Origin: Cryobacterium sp. Y29
GTDB taxonomy: Bacteria > Actinomycetota > Actinomycetes > Actinomycetales > Microbacteriaceae
DNA length: 64,000 nt
Direction of reading: 5' to 3'
NCBI RefSeq assembly: GCF_002929825.1
Contig: NZ_PJJN01000036.1
Coordinates: 1-64,000 of the forward strand
The notes under the pieces are model-generated. The model made no database searches. It was not told where the DNA came from and saw only the letters and a program-made list of their open reading frames with translations. Position numbers and translations under genes: made by a program. Position 1 is the stretch's first letter. Every line of letters begins with the position of its first letter. Of this stretch, positions 47,643 to 56,666 are shown in pieces.

Positions 47643-48305
47643 CTAGTACCAGCCTGAAGCCTGGGACTTACCCCAGGCGCCACACGGAGTGCCGTAGCGG
47701 CCCGTGATATACCCGAGACCCCACTCAATTTGGGTCCCAGCGTTCGTGGCCCAGTCGCCGCCAGCCGACGCCATCTTGGAGCCGGGGAGTGATTGTGGGA
47801 TTCCGTAGGCGCCGCTCGACCCGTTCTGGGCGTTGACGCGCCAGCCCGACTCTTTCTGCCAGAGCGAGACCAGACAGTTGTATTGGTCTTCGCCCCAGCC
47901 GCGACCGGCAACGGCGTCGTAGGCATACGCCTTCGCCGAGCCCGGATCGGGTACGGCAGCCGGCGGAGCGGTGAAGCTCCGGGTCTTCTTTTCAACCGCC
48001 ACCACGATGGGCACCGGTTTGGGCTTTTCGGTGACGGCATAGCCGTCACGCGTGATGGTATTGGTGTAGCTGCCGGCAACGAGAACAGCTTGGGCAGGCC
48101 CGTTATCGGTCGCACTGCCAGCTATCTGAAAGTATGGTGAGGCCGTAGCGCCCGAGTAGGGATCAACCACGGTGACGAGCACGAACGCGCAGGCTGCTGT
48201 GAACCCGAACAGAAAGTGCGCCGGCTTCACCCGGGGCCGCGTTCGACGAACGATCGGCCTGGCCGCGGCCGGAACAGTGTCGATTACTTTCAGATGCCTA
48301 CCCAT
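47643..48305 (-). CDS. Secreted lytic-transglycosylase-like protein
   Basis: A 220-residue exported protein with a basic N-terminus, one hydrophobic segment (about residues 31-47, HFLFGFTAACAFVLVTVV), a linker, and a C-terminal domain of about 85 residues with YNCLVSLWQKESGWRVNAQNGSSGAYGIPQSLPGSKM. The Glu of WQKESGW is the catalytic candidate of the goose-lysozyme/SLT-like fold found in resuscitation and aggregation-promoting proteins. It probably cleaves or remodels peptidoglycan outside the membrane. It has its own promoter region. Confidence 0.88.
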   Translation of the reverse strand: MGRHLKVIDTVPAAARPIVRRTRPRVKPAHFLFGFTAACAFVLVTVVDPYSGATASPYFQIAGSATDNGPAQAVLVAGSYTNTITRDGYAVTEKPKPVPIVVAVEKKTRSFTAPPAAVPDPGSAKAYAYDAVAGRGWGEDQYNCLVSLWQKESGWRVNAQNGSSGAYGIPQSLPGSKMASAGGDWATNAGTQIEWGLGYITGRYGTPCGAWGKSQASGWY

Positions 48306-48359
48306 TACTACTCGACCCTAGCGGACAAATTTGATGACAGCCAAGTAACGGTGACCAAA

Positions 48360-49103
48360 TCAGCGCACCGCGAGCATGACGTCCACCACGCTGTCCAACA
48401 CCAGATCCACCTGCGCTTCCCGGTATCCTCCCCGTTCGGGGCGAAAAACGGCCGTTCGCACCTCCGCGACCGTGAGCTCACGACCGTCGCGAAAATACTT
48501 CACCAATTTATTGGCGAGACGGTCGACGTCCACTCGCTTGTAGCCGACCGCCAAAACGCTCGTGCGCGCGAAACGGGCACCGGGGGGGCGGCTGAGCCGG
48601 CCGACGATCACCTCGACGGCGCCCTCGGCTTCAGCCATCCACGCCTGCTCTCCCCCGGCCCGGGTCGCCTGATCGCGTTCTCGAGCGGCGAAAGCGTCTT
48701 CAAGTCGTTCCAGTGCCGCATCGACCTGGTCGGGTGAGTATCCGCCTTTGTGCATTGCGAAAGCCGTGTGGCGGATTCTCTCGGCCGTCAACGTCATACC
48801 GGTGCCGGTCTCGTCTGCCTCGGACTGTTTCACGACAAGCGTGTACATGGCCCCGGCTCCGTTGGCGGCGCCCGGCTCGTCGCCCATGTTCGCCGGCAGC
48901 GTGGTCGCCTGCAGCGTGGTCTCGCTTTCGGTACCGGCGGCGATCTCGTCAACGGATTCCAGAGCACCGGAATCAGCATCGAGTTCATCGTTGTGGAGGT
49001 CAGGCTGGTCGTATGCGCGCCGGGCCGCAGCCAGAAACACATCGACCTGAGTGACGTTGTAGCCGAGAGACTTCTTGTCCACTCGCGAAAATATGGTGCT
49101 CAT
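48360..49103 (-). CDS. DivIVA-domain repeat protein
   Basis: A 247-residue acidic protein containing the DivIVA-type motif GYxxxxVDxxL several times: SLGYNVTQVDVFL near the N-terminus, KGGYSPDQVDAAL, AVGYKRVDVDRLANKL and RGGYREAQVDLVLD. These short modules are annotated as DivIVA-domain repeats in actinobacteria and may act in polar growth or septation. ATG 49103 (MSTIFSRVDKKSLGY) is preferred because GGGAG lies about 10 bases upstream; a longer frame to 49154 overlaps cdsA. It is the last gene of the rpsB-tsf-pyrH-frr-cdsA block. Confidence 0.8.
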   Translation of the reverse strand: MSTIFSRVDKKSLGYNVTQVDVFLAAARRAYDQPDLHNDELDADSGALESVDEIAAGTESETTLQATTLPANMGDEPGAANGAGAMYTLVVKQSEADETGTGMTLTAERIRHTAFAMHKGGYSPDQVDAALERLEDAFAARERDQATRAGGEQAWMAEAEGAVEVIVGRLSRPPGARFARTSVLAVGYKRVDVDRLANKLVKYFRDGRELTVAEVRTAVFRPERGGYREAQVDLVLDSVVDVMLAVR

Positions 49104-49150
49104 ACCCTCATTGTCTCCCACCCGGTTCGCGGGGTAAAAATCGGTCGCGC

Positions 49151-50164
49151 TCACGCAAAGACCAGATAGAGGCCGTAAGCGGCAGCGGCCGATGGCAGAA
49201 TCGAGTCAAGCCGGTCCAGAAAGCCACCGTGACCTGGCAGCCACGAACTCATGTCCTTGATACCGAGGTCGCGTTTGATCAGCGATTCGGCCAGGTCACC
49301 AAAGGTCGCGGTCAGCAGGATGACCACTCCGAAGACCAATCCGAACCACCACGGCTGGTCGAGCATGAAGATCGAGAGCAACACACCAGCGATCATGCAG
49401 ATCAATCCGGCGCCAACAAAGCCCTCCCACGTTTTCTTCGGGCTGATCGAGGGCGCCATCGGATGCTTGCCGAAGTTCAGCCCGCTGACGTACGCACCGG
49501 TGTCGGCAGAAATGACCAAAATCAAGAAGGCGAGCGTCCACCACTGTCCGTGGTCCTGGGCGACAAGCAGCACTGCAAAGCTCGCAAGAAAGACGACGTA
49601 GACCTGAATCAGGATGCCACCGCCCACGTCGCCGAGGATGGAACGGGCAGTGGCGCGGTGCGACACCATCACGAGTAGGGCCAGGCGCCACAACCCGATG
49701 AGGACGATGCCGCCGAGCATGACGAACCATTGCCCGGTTGCCCCACCGTAGAACGCAGCCGGAACGATGGCGACCGCAGAGATGATCACGGGGATGCGCG
49801 GTACGTTGCGCCCGGCACGCCGCAGGGCCTGTGCCAGTTCGAACGCACAGAATCCGACAATGACGACTGCGAAGATCATGAAGAGCTGTTTGATGATGAT
49901 GAGACTGACCAACATTGAGCCGCCGAGCACGAGTCCAATCAGGATGGCCAGAATGAGGTTGCGCCCGGTGCGCGCCGCGATACGTTCGTTGGTCGCATCG
50001 AGTTGAGCCCGCGTGGCCTGCACCTGACGTTCAAAATCGGCCTTGGTCGTCTGCACCTGACGTTCGAAATCAGCTCGCGTCGTTTTCACCTGCGCCCGAA
50101 ACTCGGCGCGACTGACACCGCTACCGCGTCTGTGCGGCTGGCCGTTCTCCGGTTTCTCGGTCAT
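49151..50164 (-). CDS. cdsA: Phosphatidate cytidylyltransferase with N-terminal coiled-coil repeats
   Basis: A 337-residue integral membrane enzyme making CDP-diacylglycerol from phosphatidic acid and CTP. Signature elements are SPKKTWEGFVGAG and ESLIKRDLGIKDMSSWLPGHGGFLDRLDSI, with several transmembrane helices from residue about 70 on. The first about 60 residues are soluble and contain three 11-residue repeats (AEFRAQVKTTR, ADFERQVQTTK, ADFERQVQATR), probably a membrane-surface helix. AGGAAG precedes ATG 50164, 11 bp after the frr stop, within the conserved operon. Confidence 0.96.
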   Translation of the reverse strand: MTEKPENGQPHRRGSGVSRAEFRAQVKTTRADFERQVQTTKADFERQVQATRAQLDATNERIAARTGRNLILAILIGLVLGGSMLVSLIIIKQLFMIFAVVIVGFCAFELAQALRRAGRNVPRIPVIISAVAIVPAAFYGGATGQWFVMLGGIVLIGLWRLALLVMVSHRATARSILGDVGGGILIQVYVVFLASFAVLLVAQDHGQWWTLAFLILVISADTGAYVSGLNFGKHPMAPSISPKKTWEGFVGAGLICMIAGVLLSIFMLDQPWWFGLVFGVVILLTATFGDLAESLIKRDLGIKDMSSWLPGHGGFLDRLDSILPSAAAAYGLYLVFA

Positions 50165-50175
50165 CTGAACGCTTC

Positions 50176-50730
50176 CTAGATCTCGAGAAGTTCGGCTTCC
50201 TTGCGCTTGAAGGCGTCGTCAATGCCGTCCACGTGGCTCTTGGTCATCAGCTCGAGCTCTTTCTCGGCGCGAGCGACCTCGTCGTCGCCGACCTCGCTCT
50301 TGAGCGCATCGAGCTCGTCTTTGGCCTTGCGGCGAATGTTGCGCACTGAAATGCGGGCATCCTCTGCCTTGGCCTTGACGATCTTCACGAATTCCTTGCG
50401 GCGTTCCGTGGTGAGTTCGGGCAGCGTGGCCCGAATGGTGGTTCCGTCGTTGCCGACGTTGGCGCCCAGATTCGGAGTGTCGCGGATGGCGATCTCAATG
50501 TCGCGCAGCGCCGCTTTGTCGTAGGGACCGATCAGCATCGTGCGAGCTTCCTGGTTTTGCAGCGACGCGAGTTGTTCCAGCGGTGTCAGTGTGCCGTAGT
50601 AACTCACCAGAATTTTCGCGAACATTTGCGGGTTGGCGCGCCCGGTACGCACGGTGCCAAAGTCGTCTTTGGCGGCCTCGAGGGCCCGGTTCATGCGCGC
50701 AGTGGCATCGGAAAGAACATCCGCGATCAC
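50176..50730 (-). CDS. frr: Ribosome recycling factor
   Basis: A 184-residue RRF that, with EF-G, splits post-termination ribosomes. It has family sequence throughout: [82 protein letters not shown] and the C-terminal helix to [19 protein letters not shown]. The length is normal. It lies between pyrH (30 bp upstream) and cdsA (11 bp downstream), the usual bacterial order. Confidence 0.98.
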   Translation of the reverse strand: MIADVLSDATARMNRALEAAKDDFGTVRTGRANPQMFAKILVSYYGTLTPLEQLASLQNQEARTMLIGPYDKAALRDIEIAIRDTPNLGANVGNDGTTIRATLPELTTERRKEFVKIVKAKAEDARISVRNIRRKAKDELDALKSEVGDDEVARAEKELELMTKSHVDGIDDAFKRKEAELLEI

Positions 50731-50760
50731 GGTGACTCCTTTATTGGTGGTGGAATAATT

Positions 50761-51525
50761 CTAGTTGGAGACGCGAGTGCCCAGATCGGCGCCCAGAATG
50801 GCCGCGGTGACGTTGCCTTCTGGTGCCATGCCGAAGACCTGCATGGGCATGTGGTTGTCCATGCACAGGCTGAACGCGGTGGAGTCGACCACTTTGAGGC
50901 CGCGCTGGAGGGCTTCTTGATAGGTGATGTGGTGGATCTTCTGGGCGTCGGGATTCGTACGGGGGTCGTCGGAATAGACGCCGTCCACGCCGTTCTTGGC
51001 CACGAGCACAACGTCGGCGTCAATTTCGAGGGCGCGCTGCGCGGCCACGGTATCGGTCGAGAAGTACGGCAGTCCGGCGCCGGCACCGAAGATAACGACG
51101 CGGCCCTTTTCCAGGTGCCGTTCGGCGCGCCGCGGAATGTACTGCTCGGCGACCTGAGTCATCGAGATGGCGGACTGCACGCGGGTTTCCGCCCCGGCCT
51201 GCTCGAGAAAGTCCTGGAGGGCGAGGGCGTTCATGACGGTACCAAGCATTCCCATGTAGTCGGCGCGTCCGCGGTCCATGCCGCGCTGGGAGAGCTCGGC
51301 GCCCCGAAAGAAGTTTCCGCCGCCGACGACGATGGCCACTTCGACCTGCTGGGCGGCCTCAGCAATCTCTCTGGCCAGCGAGCTGACCACATCGGGGTTC
51401 ACCCCCACGGCGCCGCCGCCAAAGGCCTCACCGGACAGTTTGAGGAGCACCCGTCGCTTCTTCACGACCGCGGTGGGATGCAGTGGGCTGGTCTGGGTCA
51501 TGGGCGTACTGGCCGTGTCAGTCAT
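50761..51525 (-). CDS. pyrH: UMP kinase
   Basis: A 254-residue amino-acid-kinase-fold enzyme converting UMP to UDP. Motifs are [15 protein letters not shown] (P-loop-like), [34 protein letters not shown] and [27 protein letters not shown]. The start at ATG 51525 adds about 20 residues of Thr/Ser-rich leader; the open frame extends further, but no better signal is seen. A terminator-like hairpin separates it from tsf, so pyrH may be expressed partly from its own promoter. Confidence 0.97.
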   Translation of the reverse strand: MTDTASTPMTQTSPLHPTAVVKKRRVLLKLSGEAFGGGAVGVNPDVVSSLAREIAEAAQQVEVAIVVGGGNFFRGAELSQRGMDRGRADYMGMLGTVMNALALQDFLEQAGAETRVQSAISMTQVAEQYIPRRAERHLEKGRVVIFGAGAGLPYFSTDTVAAQRALEIDADVVLVAKNGVDGVYSDDPRTNPDAQKIHHITYQEALQRGLKVVDSTAFSLCMDNHMPMQVFGMAPEGNVTAAILGADLGTRVSN

Positions 51526-51602
51526 GTCGTGCGGGGCCTTTCCAAGAGGGGGTGCAATCAAACTACCAAGTGCGAGCGTGTACCCCACACGGGGCACACA
51601 AA

Positions 51603-51638
51603 ACGGAGGCCGGATCGCTTTCGCAATCCGACCTCCGT
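51603..51638 (-). terminator. Hairpin between tsf and pyrH
   Basis: On the minus strand, acggaggtcggattgc and gcgatccggcctccgt form a 16-bp stem with mismatches around a GAAA-type loop, followed by TTTTG. It would terminate or attenuate rpsB-tsf transcription. The plus strand also has a T-run after the stem, so it may work both ways. Confidence 0.8.
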
Positions 51639-51647
51639 CATTTTTTG

Positions 51648-52475
51648 TTAGGCGCCGACCTTGAACCGGGCGAAGCCCGACACGGTCAGTTTTGCATCGT
51701 CAAGAACCTTGGCGACGGACAACTTGTTGTCCTTGGCATAGTCCTGTTCGAGCAGTGCGACCTGCTTGAGATACGCCTTGACGCGTCCCTCAACGATCTT
51801 GGGCAGCGCCGCTTCCGGCTTGCCTTCGTTCTTCGAGATCTCGGTGACGATCTTGCGCTCGGTCTCCACCAGGTCAGCAGGAACATCGCTCGCCGCGAGG
51901 TACTCGGGGTTGGCGAACGAAATGTGCTGGGCGACGCTGCGAGCGGTCTCCACGTCGACACCGGAGAAGCCGAGAACAACGCCGACCTGCGGGGGCAGGT
52001 CCTTGCTGGTCTTGTGCAGGTAGATCGAGAACGACTCGCCGGTGACGGCGGCGACACGGCGAAGTTCGAACTTCTCGCCGATGATTGCCGCTTCGCCGTC
52101 GATGAGCTCGGCAACGGTCTGCGTGCCGGCCGTAGCGGCCAGTCCGGCCTCAACCGTGGTCGCGCCAGCGGCGGCGATCGCGTCGAGAACCTTATCGGCC
52201 AGAACGACGAACTTGTCGCCCTTGGCGACGAAGTCGGTCTCGCAGGCCAGTTCGATCATGTACGCGGTCGTGCCGCTTTCCTTGGCAGCAACGAGTCCCT
52301 CAGAGGTGGAACGGTCAGCGCGCTTGGCGTTGCCCTTAGCACCCTTGAGACGCAGAATCTCGATGGCTTTATCCATGTCGCCGTCGGCTTCAACGAGGGC
52401 GTTCTTGGTGTCGACCATTCCGGTGCCGAGGTTCTCGCGAAGAGCCTTGACGTTTTCTAGTGTGAAGTTTGCCAT
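51648..52475 (-). CDS. tsf: Elongation factor Ts
   Basis: A 275-residue EF-Ts, the nucleotide exchange factor of EF-Tu. It begins [44 protein letters not shown] (UBA-like domain and linker). [18 protein letters not shown] contains the TDFV contact with EF-Tu, and the C-terminal coiled region ends [11 protein letters not shown]. The start at ATG 52475 is fixed by the family N-terminus; the open frame upstream runs into the gap after rpsB and is not coding. It lies 10 bp after rpsB. Confidence 0.98.
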   Translation of the reverse strand: MANFTLENVKALRENLGTGMVDTKNALVEADGDMDKAIEILRLKGAKGNAKRADRSTSEGLVAAKESGTTAYMIELACETDFVAKGDKFVVLADKVLDAIAAAGATTVEAGLAATAGTQTVAELIDGEAAIIGEKFELRRVAAVTGESFSIYLHKTSKDLPPQVGVVLGFSGVDVETARSVAQHISFANPEYLAASDVPADLVETERKIVTEISKNEGKPEAALPKIVEGRVKAYLKQVALLEQDYAKDNKLSVAKVLDDAKLTVSGFARFKVGA

Positions 52476-52485
52476 ACCGGGTTCT

Positions 52486-53403
52486 CTACTTGGTTTCGTC
52501 GGCGACGGCAGCCAGTACGGCTGCAACGTCGCTGTCGGCGACAGCGTCAGCAATGGTGGGCTCTGCAACGACGGCTTCGTCGGCGACGACGGTTGCGTCG
52601 GCGACCTTCTCGGTCTCGGCAGAGGACTGCGCGGGGGTGGTCTCGGCGTCGGACGCCTGGAGCAATTCAGCTTCCCACGCGGCGAGGGGCTCAACTTCGG
52701 CCTCCGGCTTGGCGTGACGCTGGATGAGGCCCTCGGCTGCAGCGTCCGCGATGATGCGGGTCAGCAGGCCAACGGAGCGAATGGCGTCGTCGTTGCCCGG
52801 GATCGGGTACTGCACGTCATCGGGGTCACAGTTGGTGTCGAGGATGGCGATGACAGGGATGCCGAGCTTGCGCGCCTCATCAATGGCGAGGTGTTCCTTG
52901 TTGGTGTCAACAACCCACAGCGCAGACGGGGTCTTCGTGAGGTTGCGGATTCCGCCGAGGCTCTTGTGCAGCTTGACGAGCTCGCGCTTCTTGATGAGCA
53001 TTTCCTTCTTCGTGAAACCGCTCTTGGCGGTGTCTTCGAAGTCGAGCTCTTCGAGTTCTTTCATGCGAGCCAGGCGCTTGGAAACGGTCTGGAAGTTGGT
53101 GAGGAGGCCACCGAGCCAGCGCTGGTTGACATAGGGCTGGCCTACGCGCTGCGCCTGCTCTGAGATGGATTCCTGAGCCTGCTTCTTGGTGCCGACGAAG
53201 AGGATGGTGCCGCCGTGGGCGACCGTCTCCTTGACGAAGTCATAGGCCTTATCAACGAACCCGAGCGACTGCTGCAGGTCGATGATGTAGATGCCGGAAC
53301 GCTCGGTGAAGATGAAGCGCTTCATCTTCGGGTTCCAACGGCGGGTCTGGTGCCCGAAGTGCACGCCGCTGTCAAGCAGCTGGCGGATGGTTACGACGGC
53401 CAT
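52486..53403 (-). CDS. rpsB: 30S ribosomal protein S2
   Basis: A 305-residue S2. The core has [55 protein letters not shown] and the C-terminal [28 protein letters not shown]. After about residue 230 there is an acidic Ala/Val/Glu-rich tail of about 70 residues, common in actinobacterial S2. The ATG 53403 follows AGGAG at about 9 bases. Its leader contains two strong inverted repeats (53420-53477), which may serve in autoregulation. Confidence 0.98.
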   Translation of the reverse strand: MAVVTIRQLLDSGVHFGHQTRRWNPKMKRFIFTERSGIYIIDLQQSLGFVDKAYDFVKETVAHGGTILFVGTKKQAQESISEQAQRVGQPYVNQRWLGGLLTNFQTVSKRLARMKELEELDFEDTAKSGFTKKEMLIKKRELVKLHKSLGGIRNLTKTPSALWVVDTNKEHLAIDEARKLGIPVIAILDTNCDPDDVQYPIPGNDDAIRSVGLLTRIIADAAAEGLIQRHAKPEAEVEPLAAWEAELLQASDAETTPAQSSAETEKVADATVVADEAVVAEPTIADAVADSDVAAVLAAVADETK

Positions 53404-53419
53404 GTGCCGACTCCTGTTC

Positions 53420-53477
53420 TGGTGCGGGTTCAACAAGCCGCACCAATCGGTTTGTGCGATGATCGGACGATCATCGC
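53420..53477 (-). promoter_or_regulatory. Structured 5' leader of rpsB
   Basis: Two hairpins lie just upstream of the rpsB start: tggtgcgg/ccgcacca (53420-53445, 8-bp stem, 10-nt loop) and gcgatgatcg/cgatcatcgc (53456-53477, 10-bp perfect arms, 2-bp spacer). The second could instead be a DNA operator. The remaining gap 53478-53713 shows no gene. Confidence 0.5.
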
Positions 53478-53713
53478 TCCTGGTGCCCGGCACACGTCCG
53501 CCCTGCTCGCGAATGTTTTCGTGAGACGGGACCGATTGGACATGGCGGCCAAATGGGCACGCGTAGTCAGCGCACAAAGCACTGCTCGACACAGCGTATC
53601 ACCGCTGGGCGTACTACTGCGACCGCCTCCTGCACAGGAATGACAACGGTGCATACCGACACGGATGTGCCCGATGCCGAGGCGGAGTCGACGCCGAGCC
53701 GCAGGATAGGGGC

Positions 53714-54238
53714 ATGCAGAACCTACGCGCACTGGCTGCATCCGCTCTTATCTTCGTGCTCGTGCTCGTGGGCGCTGGGTCGGGGGCCGCGATGGAGCGG
53801 ACAGTGATTTCAGCCCCGACGGAGGCAGTTGCCTGGGTGTGGCCGGTCGCGGCGCCGCACCGAGTGACCCGGGCGTTCGAAGCGCCGGAGTCTTTATATA
53901 CGAGCGGTCATCGCGGCATCGACCTGGCTGCGAAGACGAATGACGCGGTGTTTGCGCCGCACGACGGCGTGGTGTCGTTTGCGGGTCGTGTCGTTGACCG
54001 GCCTGTGCTGTCGATCACGCAGCCGGGTGATCTGATCTCGACGATCGAGCCCGTAATCGCCACTGTCGCGGCGGGAGACCGGGTGCGCGCCGGACAGGTG
54101 ATCGGCGCAGTGGCGACCGGCGGTCATTGTCCTGTCGGCTGCGTGCATTTGGGTGTGCGACTGCACGGACTCTACGTATCGCCCCTACTCTTTCTCGGGA
54201 CCGTGCCGCGCGCGATTTTGTTACCGGCATTCCCGTGA
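53714..54238 (+). CDS. Secreted M23-family (LytM) peptidase-like protein
   Basis: A 174-residue protein with a signal peptide (hydrophobic residues about 7-26) and an M23 domain: RAFEAPESLYTSGHRGIDLAA gives the HxxxD zinc motif (H66, D70), then APHDGVVSFAGRV and GDRVRAGQVIGAVATGGHC. The second motif, usually HxH, reads C143-V-H145, so the first His is Cys, a substitution I believe is frequent in this actinobacterial subgroup. It probably acts on peptidoglycan. It lies divergent from rpsB, a conserved neighbourhood. Confidence 0.85.
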   Translation: MQNLRALAASALIFVLVLVGAGSGAAMERTVISAPTEAVAWVWPVAAPHRVTRAFEAPESLYTSGHRGIDLAAKTNDAVFAPHDGVVSFAGRVVDRPVLSITQPGDLISTIEPVIATVAAGDRVRAGQVIGAVATGGHCPVGCVHLGVRLHGLYVSPLLFLGTVPRAILLPAFP

Positions 54239-54267
54239 TGAGGCCGTGATGAGGCCGTGATGAGGCC
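54235..54267. repeat. 11-bp tandem repeat, three copies, at the M23 stop codon
   Basis: gtgatgaggcc occurs at 54235-54245, 54246-54256 and 54257-54267. The first copy contains the TGA stop of the peptidase gene. The unit is not a multiple of three. Confidence 0.95.
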
Positions 54268-54304
54268 GTGAACCCTTTACGAGACGCGATCTTTCTCGAC
54301 CGGG

Positions 54305-55336
54305 TCACGCGCGGGGGTGGGCGAGCCCGTAGCTGGTTTTCAGACGTTCCGCCGACACATGGGTATAGATCTGGGTGGTACCGAGACTGACATGCCCGAG
54401 AAGTTCCTGCACGGCGCGCAGGTCGGCTCCACCGTCGAGCAAATGGGTGGCCGCGGTGTGGCGCAGGGCGTGCGGTCCGGCTGGACCGGTGCCGGGGACC
54501 GCGGCGAGCAGTGCGGCTACGAGGCGGTAGACGCCGCGCACGCCAAGGCGCTGGCCCCGGCGGCCGAGGAACAGCGCCGTGGTGTTGTTCGACGCATCGG
54601 TGCTGTTCGACGCATCGGTGTCGTTCGACGCGTTGGCGACTGGCGCTGCGACGTCGGGCGCTGCGAGGTGTGATCGAGCTGCCGGCGCTGACGCGGTTTT
54701 CACGGTGCCTGCCGAGACTGCAGCGCCTAGGTCCCGCCCCTGACGCAAGTAGTCGACGAGGGCGCGCTTCGCCGGAACACCGAACGGAACCACGCGTTCC
54801 TTCGCCCCCTTACCGGTGACCCGCACGGTCAACCGTTCCAGGTCCATATCGGCGAGATCAAGGCCGACGAGCTCGGAGACTCGCAGCGCCGAGGCGTAGA
54901 GCAGCTCGACGATGGCGAGATCACGCAGCGCGAGTGCCTCTCCCCCGGCGGCTCGGGCCGCCAGGAGTTCGAGCAGTTCGCTCATCTGGGTCTGGGCGAT
55001 CACGCGCGGCAACGTTCGCCCCGGTTTCGGCGAGCGCAGGCGGGCCGCCGGGTCCGTGACGAAATCGTCACTGCGCGCGAGCCAGGCAGTGAAGCTGCGC
55101 GCCGACGCCGACCGGCGGGCCAACGTGGCCCGGGCCAGGCCGGCCTGGGTTGCGACCCAGAGCCATTCCCGCAGGAGTTCGAGACTCAACTCAGCGGATG
55201 TCGTCACCCCCCGGCCGCCAGCGAAGCCGGCCAATTGGTTCAGGTCGGTGCGATAGGCACGCACCGTGTGTGCGGAATAGCCACGCTCGGCGCTGAGATA
55301 ACGCAGAAACTCGTCGATGTCGTCGCTCACATGCAT
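54305..55336 (-). CDS. xerC: Tyrosine recombinase XerC with low-complexity insert
   Basis: A 343-residue chromosome-dimer-resolving recombinase. The N-terminal domain [25 protein letters not shown] is followed by a catalytic domain with Arg in [15 protein letters not shown], Lys in [12 protein letters not shown], HxxR in [32 protein letters not shown] and the Tyr nucleophile. Between strand 3 and the next helix lies an insert of about 45 residues rich in Ala, Ser, Asn, Asp and Thr, partly encoded by an 18-bp tandem repeat (54582-54635), making the protein longer than the usual about 300 residues. Its start is at ATG 55336. Confidence 0.95.
   Translation of the reverse strand: MHVSDDIDEFLRYLSAERGYSAHTVRAYRTDLNQLAGFAGGRGVTTSAELSLELLREWLWVATQAGLARATLARRSASARSFTAWLARSDDFVTDPAARLRSPKPGRTLPRVIAQTQMSELLELLAARAAGGEALALRDLAIVELLYASALRVSELVGLDLADMDLERLTVRVTGKGAKERVVPFGVPAKRALVDYLRQGRDLGAAVSAGTVKTASAPAARSHLAAPDVAAPVANASNDTDASNSTDASNNTTALFLGRRGQRLGVRGVYRLVAALLAAVPGTGPAGPHALRHTAATHLLDGGADLRAVQELLGHVSLGTTQIYTHVSAERLKTSYGLAHPRA
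54582..54635. repeat. 18-bp tandem repeat, three copies, inside xerC
   Basis: gtgttgttcgacgcatcg and two variants at 54582-54599, 54600-54617 and 54618-54635. In the minus-strand frame they encode Asn/Asp-Thr-Asp-Ala-Ser-Asn repeats in the XerC insert. Confidence 0.93.
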
Positions 55337-55396
55337 GGGCTCAGTTGTTCTTGCTCATGGTGTCGCACTCTTGCTCATGGTTTCGCGCCGCCGCCG

Positions 55397-56314
55397 TCAT
55401 GATTGCCGCGAAAAGGCGTGCCGGCGGTCTTCAGGTGAGAGGGCAGCCAGTTCACCGACATAGTCGGCGGAAAACTGCGTGACAGCGGCGTAATCGCCGA
55501 TCGGCAGCTGAGAATGCGTAATCTGGTCGGCGTAGACGTGCACAAGGTTCAGTGTCTGACCGCCGTTCACCCCGGTCATTTCGCGATCGGGGGCACTCAA
55601 ATCCATCGTGTAACAGGTAGCCGCCGCCACCGACACGGGGATGCCGGCGAACACGCCCTGGGTGGAATAGTGCAGGTGCCCGGCGAGAATTGCCCGCACA
55701 TCGCTGCCGGCCAGAACGGCAGCCAGTCGCGGCTGGTCCTGCAGCTCGAGCACGCTCATCAGCGGCAGCGGTGTGGGAATCGGTGGGTGGTGCAGTGCCA
55801 GGATCGACCCGCGCCGCGCTGGCGTGCTCAGAACCTTGCGCAGCCACTCCAGCTGGGCATCGGCCACCTCACCGTGGTGATAGCCAGGAACACTCGTGTC
55901 GAGCGCAATGATTCGCAGGCCGTCGAGGTCGTGCAGCTGGTCGACGGGGTTCTGGGCGACGCTGTGTTGATCGTCGAGTGCCTCGCCGAGGAGTTCGGAA
56001 CGAAACGATTTGCGCTGGTCATGGTTGCCCATCACCCAGATTATGGCGGCATCCCACTGGGCGGCGGCGGCCTCCACGATGCCGCGAATGCGGCGGTAGG
56101 CATCCGCTTCCCCCCGATCGGCCACATCGCCGGTGAGAATGAGGGCATTGGGCCGGATCCCTGAGCGATGCAGCTGCTCGAGGGCGCGGTGCACGGTGTG
56201 GTCGGTATCGACCACACCGTAGAGCGCCGCGCCATTCGCTAGAAAATGGGTGTCACTCAAGTGCACCAAAATCTGCTCGGCGGGCGCGTACTGGCCCAGC
56301 TGCACGACTGCCAT
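55397..56314 (-). CDS. Metallophosphoesterase, cyclic-nucleotide-phosphodiesterase-like (CpdA family)
   Basis: A 305-residue calcineurin-like phosphoesterase with every metal-binding motif: VHLSDTHF (DxH), LILTGDVADRG (GDxxxxG), VMGNHDQRK (GNHD), ALHHPPIP and LAGHLHYSTQG (GHxH). It resembles CpdA-type 3',5'-cyclic-AMP phosphodiesterases, though the substrate cannot be told from sequence. It sits between xerC and dprA, where most actinobacteria have no such gene. The nearby 55349-55381 region repeats tcttgctcatggt twice. Confidence 0.9.
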   Translation of the reverse strand: MAVVQLGQYAPAEQILVHLSDTHFLANGAALYGVVDTDHTVHRALEQLHRSGIRPNALILTGDVADRGEADAYRRIRGIVEAAAAQWDAAIIWVMGNHDQRKSFRSELLGEALDDQHSVAQNPVDQLHDLDGLRIIALDTSVPGYHHGEVADAQLEWLRKVLSTPARRGSILALHHPPIPTPLPLMSVLELQDQPRLAAVLAGSDVRAILAGHLHYSTQGVFAGIPVSVAAATCYTMDLSAPDREMTGVNGGQTLNLVHVYADQITHSQLPIGDYAAVTQFSADYVGELAALSPEDRRHAFSRQS

Positions 56315-56402
56315 GGATCACCTCTCGTCGAGTCTTCAGACTACGGGCACCCACCGACACTGTGCCGTCGTTGGAATTAGTGATACCCCCTTTCACTGCA
56401 GG

Positions 56403-56546
56403 CTAACTCACGTTCGCAGCGCTCAGAGCCCTCATCGCGGCAGCCGCGAGCGCCGCCGGAGCTCCAGTCAGTACAACCGCACCGACGATGAGAACGGTGA
56501 GTGCGAAGCCGAGGCTTCTCTGTTGGCCGGATACTGGTGCGCTCAT
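56403..56546 (-). CDS. Small single-pass membrane protein (47 residues)
   Basis: From ATG 56546 to TAG 56403 on the minus strand: a polar start (MSAPVSGQQRSLGFAL), a hydrophobic segment (TVLIVGAVVLTGAPAALA) and a short tail. AGAGAAG lies about 11 bases before the ATG. It sits in the 352-bp gap between the phosphoesterase and the decarboxylase-like gene. The regular composition and plausible start suggest a real small protein; its function is unknown. The rest of the gap shows no other gene. Confidence 0.5.
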   Translation of the reverse strand: MSAPVSGQQRSLGFALTVLIVGAVVLTGAPAALAAAAMRALSAANVS

Positions 56547-56666
56547 GACATCTACTTCTCTGGATATTCAGACAATCGAAGGGGAGGGCAATTGTCGATA
56601 CTGCGGGTCACAGTAGCGTTGCCGCTCACCAGCGACAAGGGCAGACCGGCGGGCTATCATGGCGCC

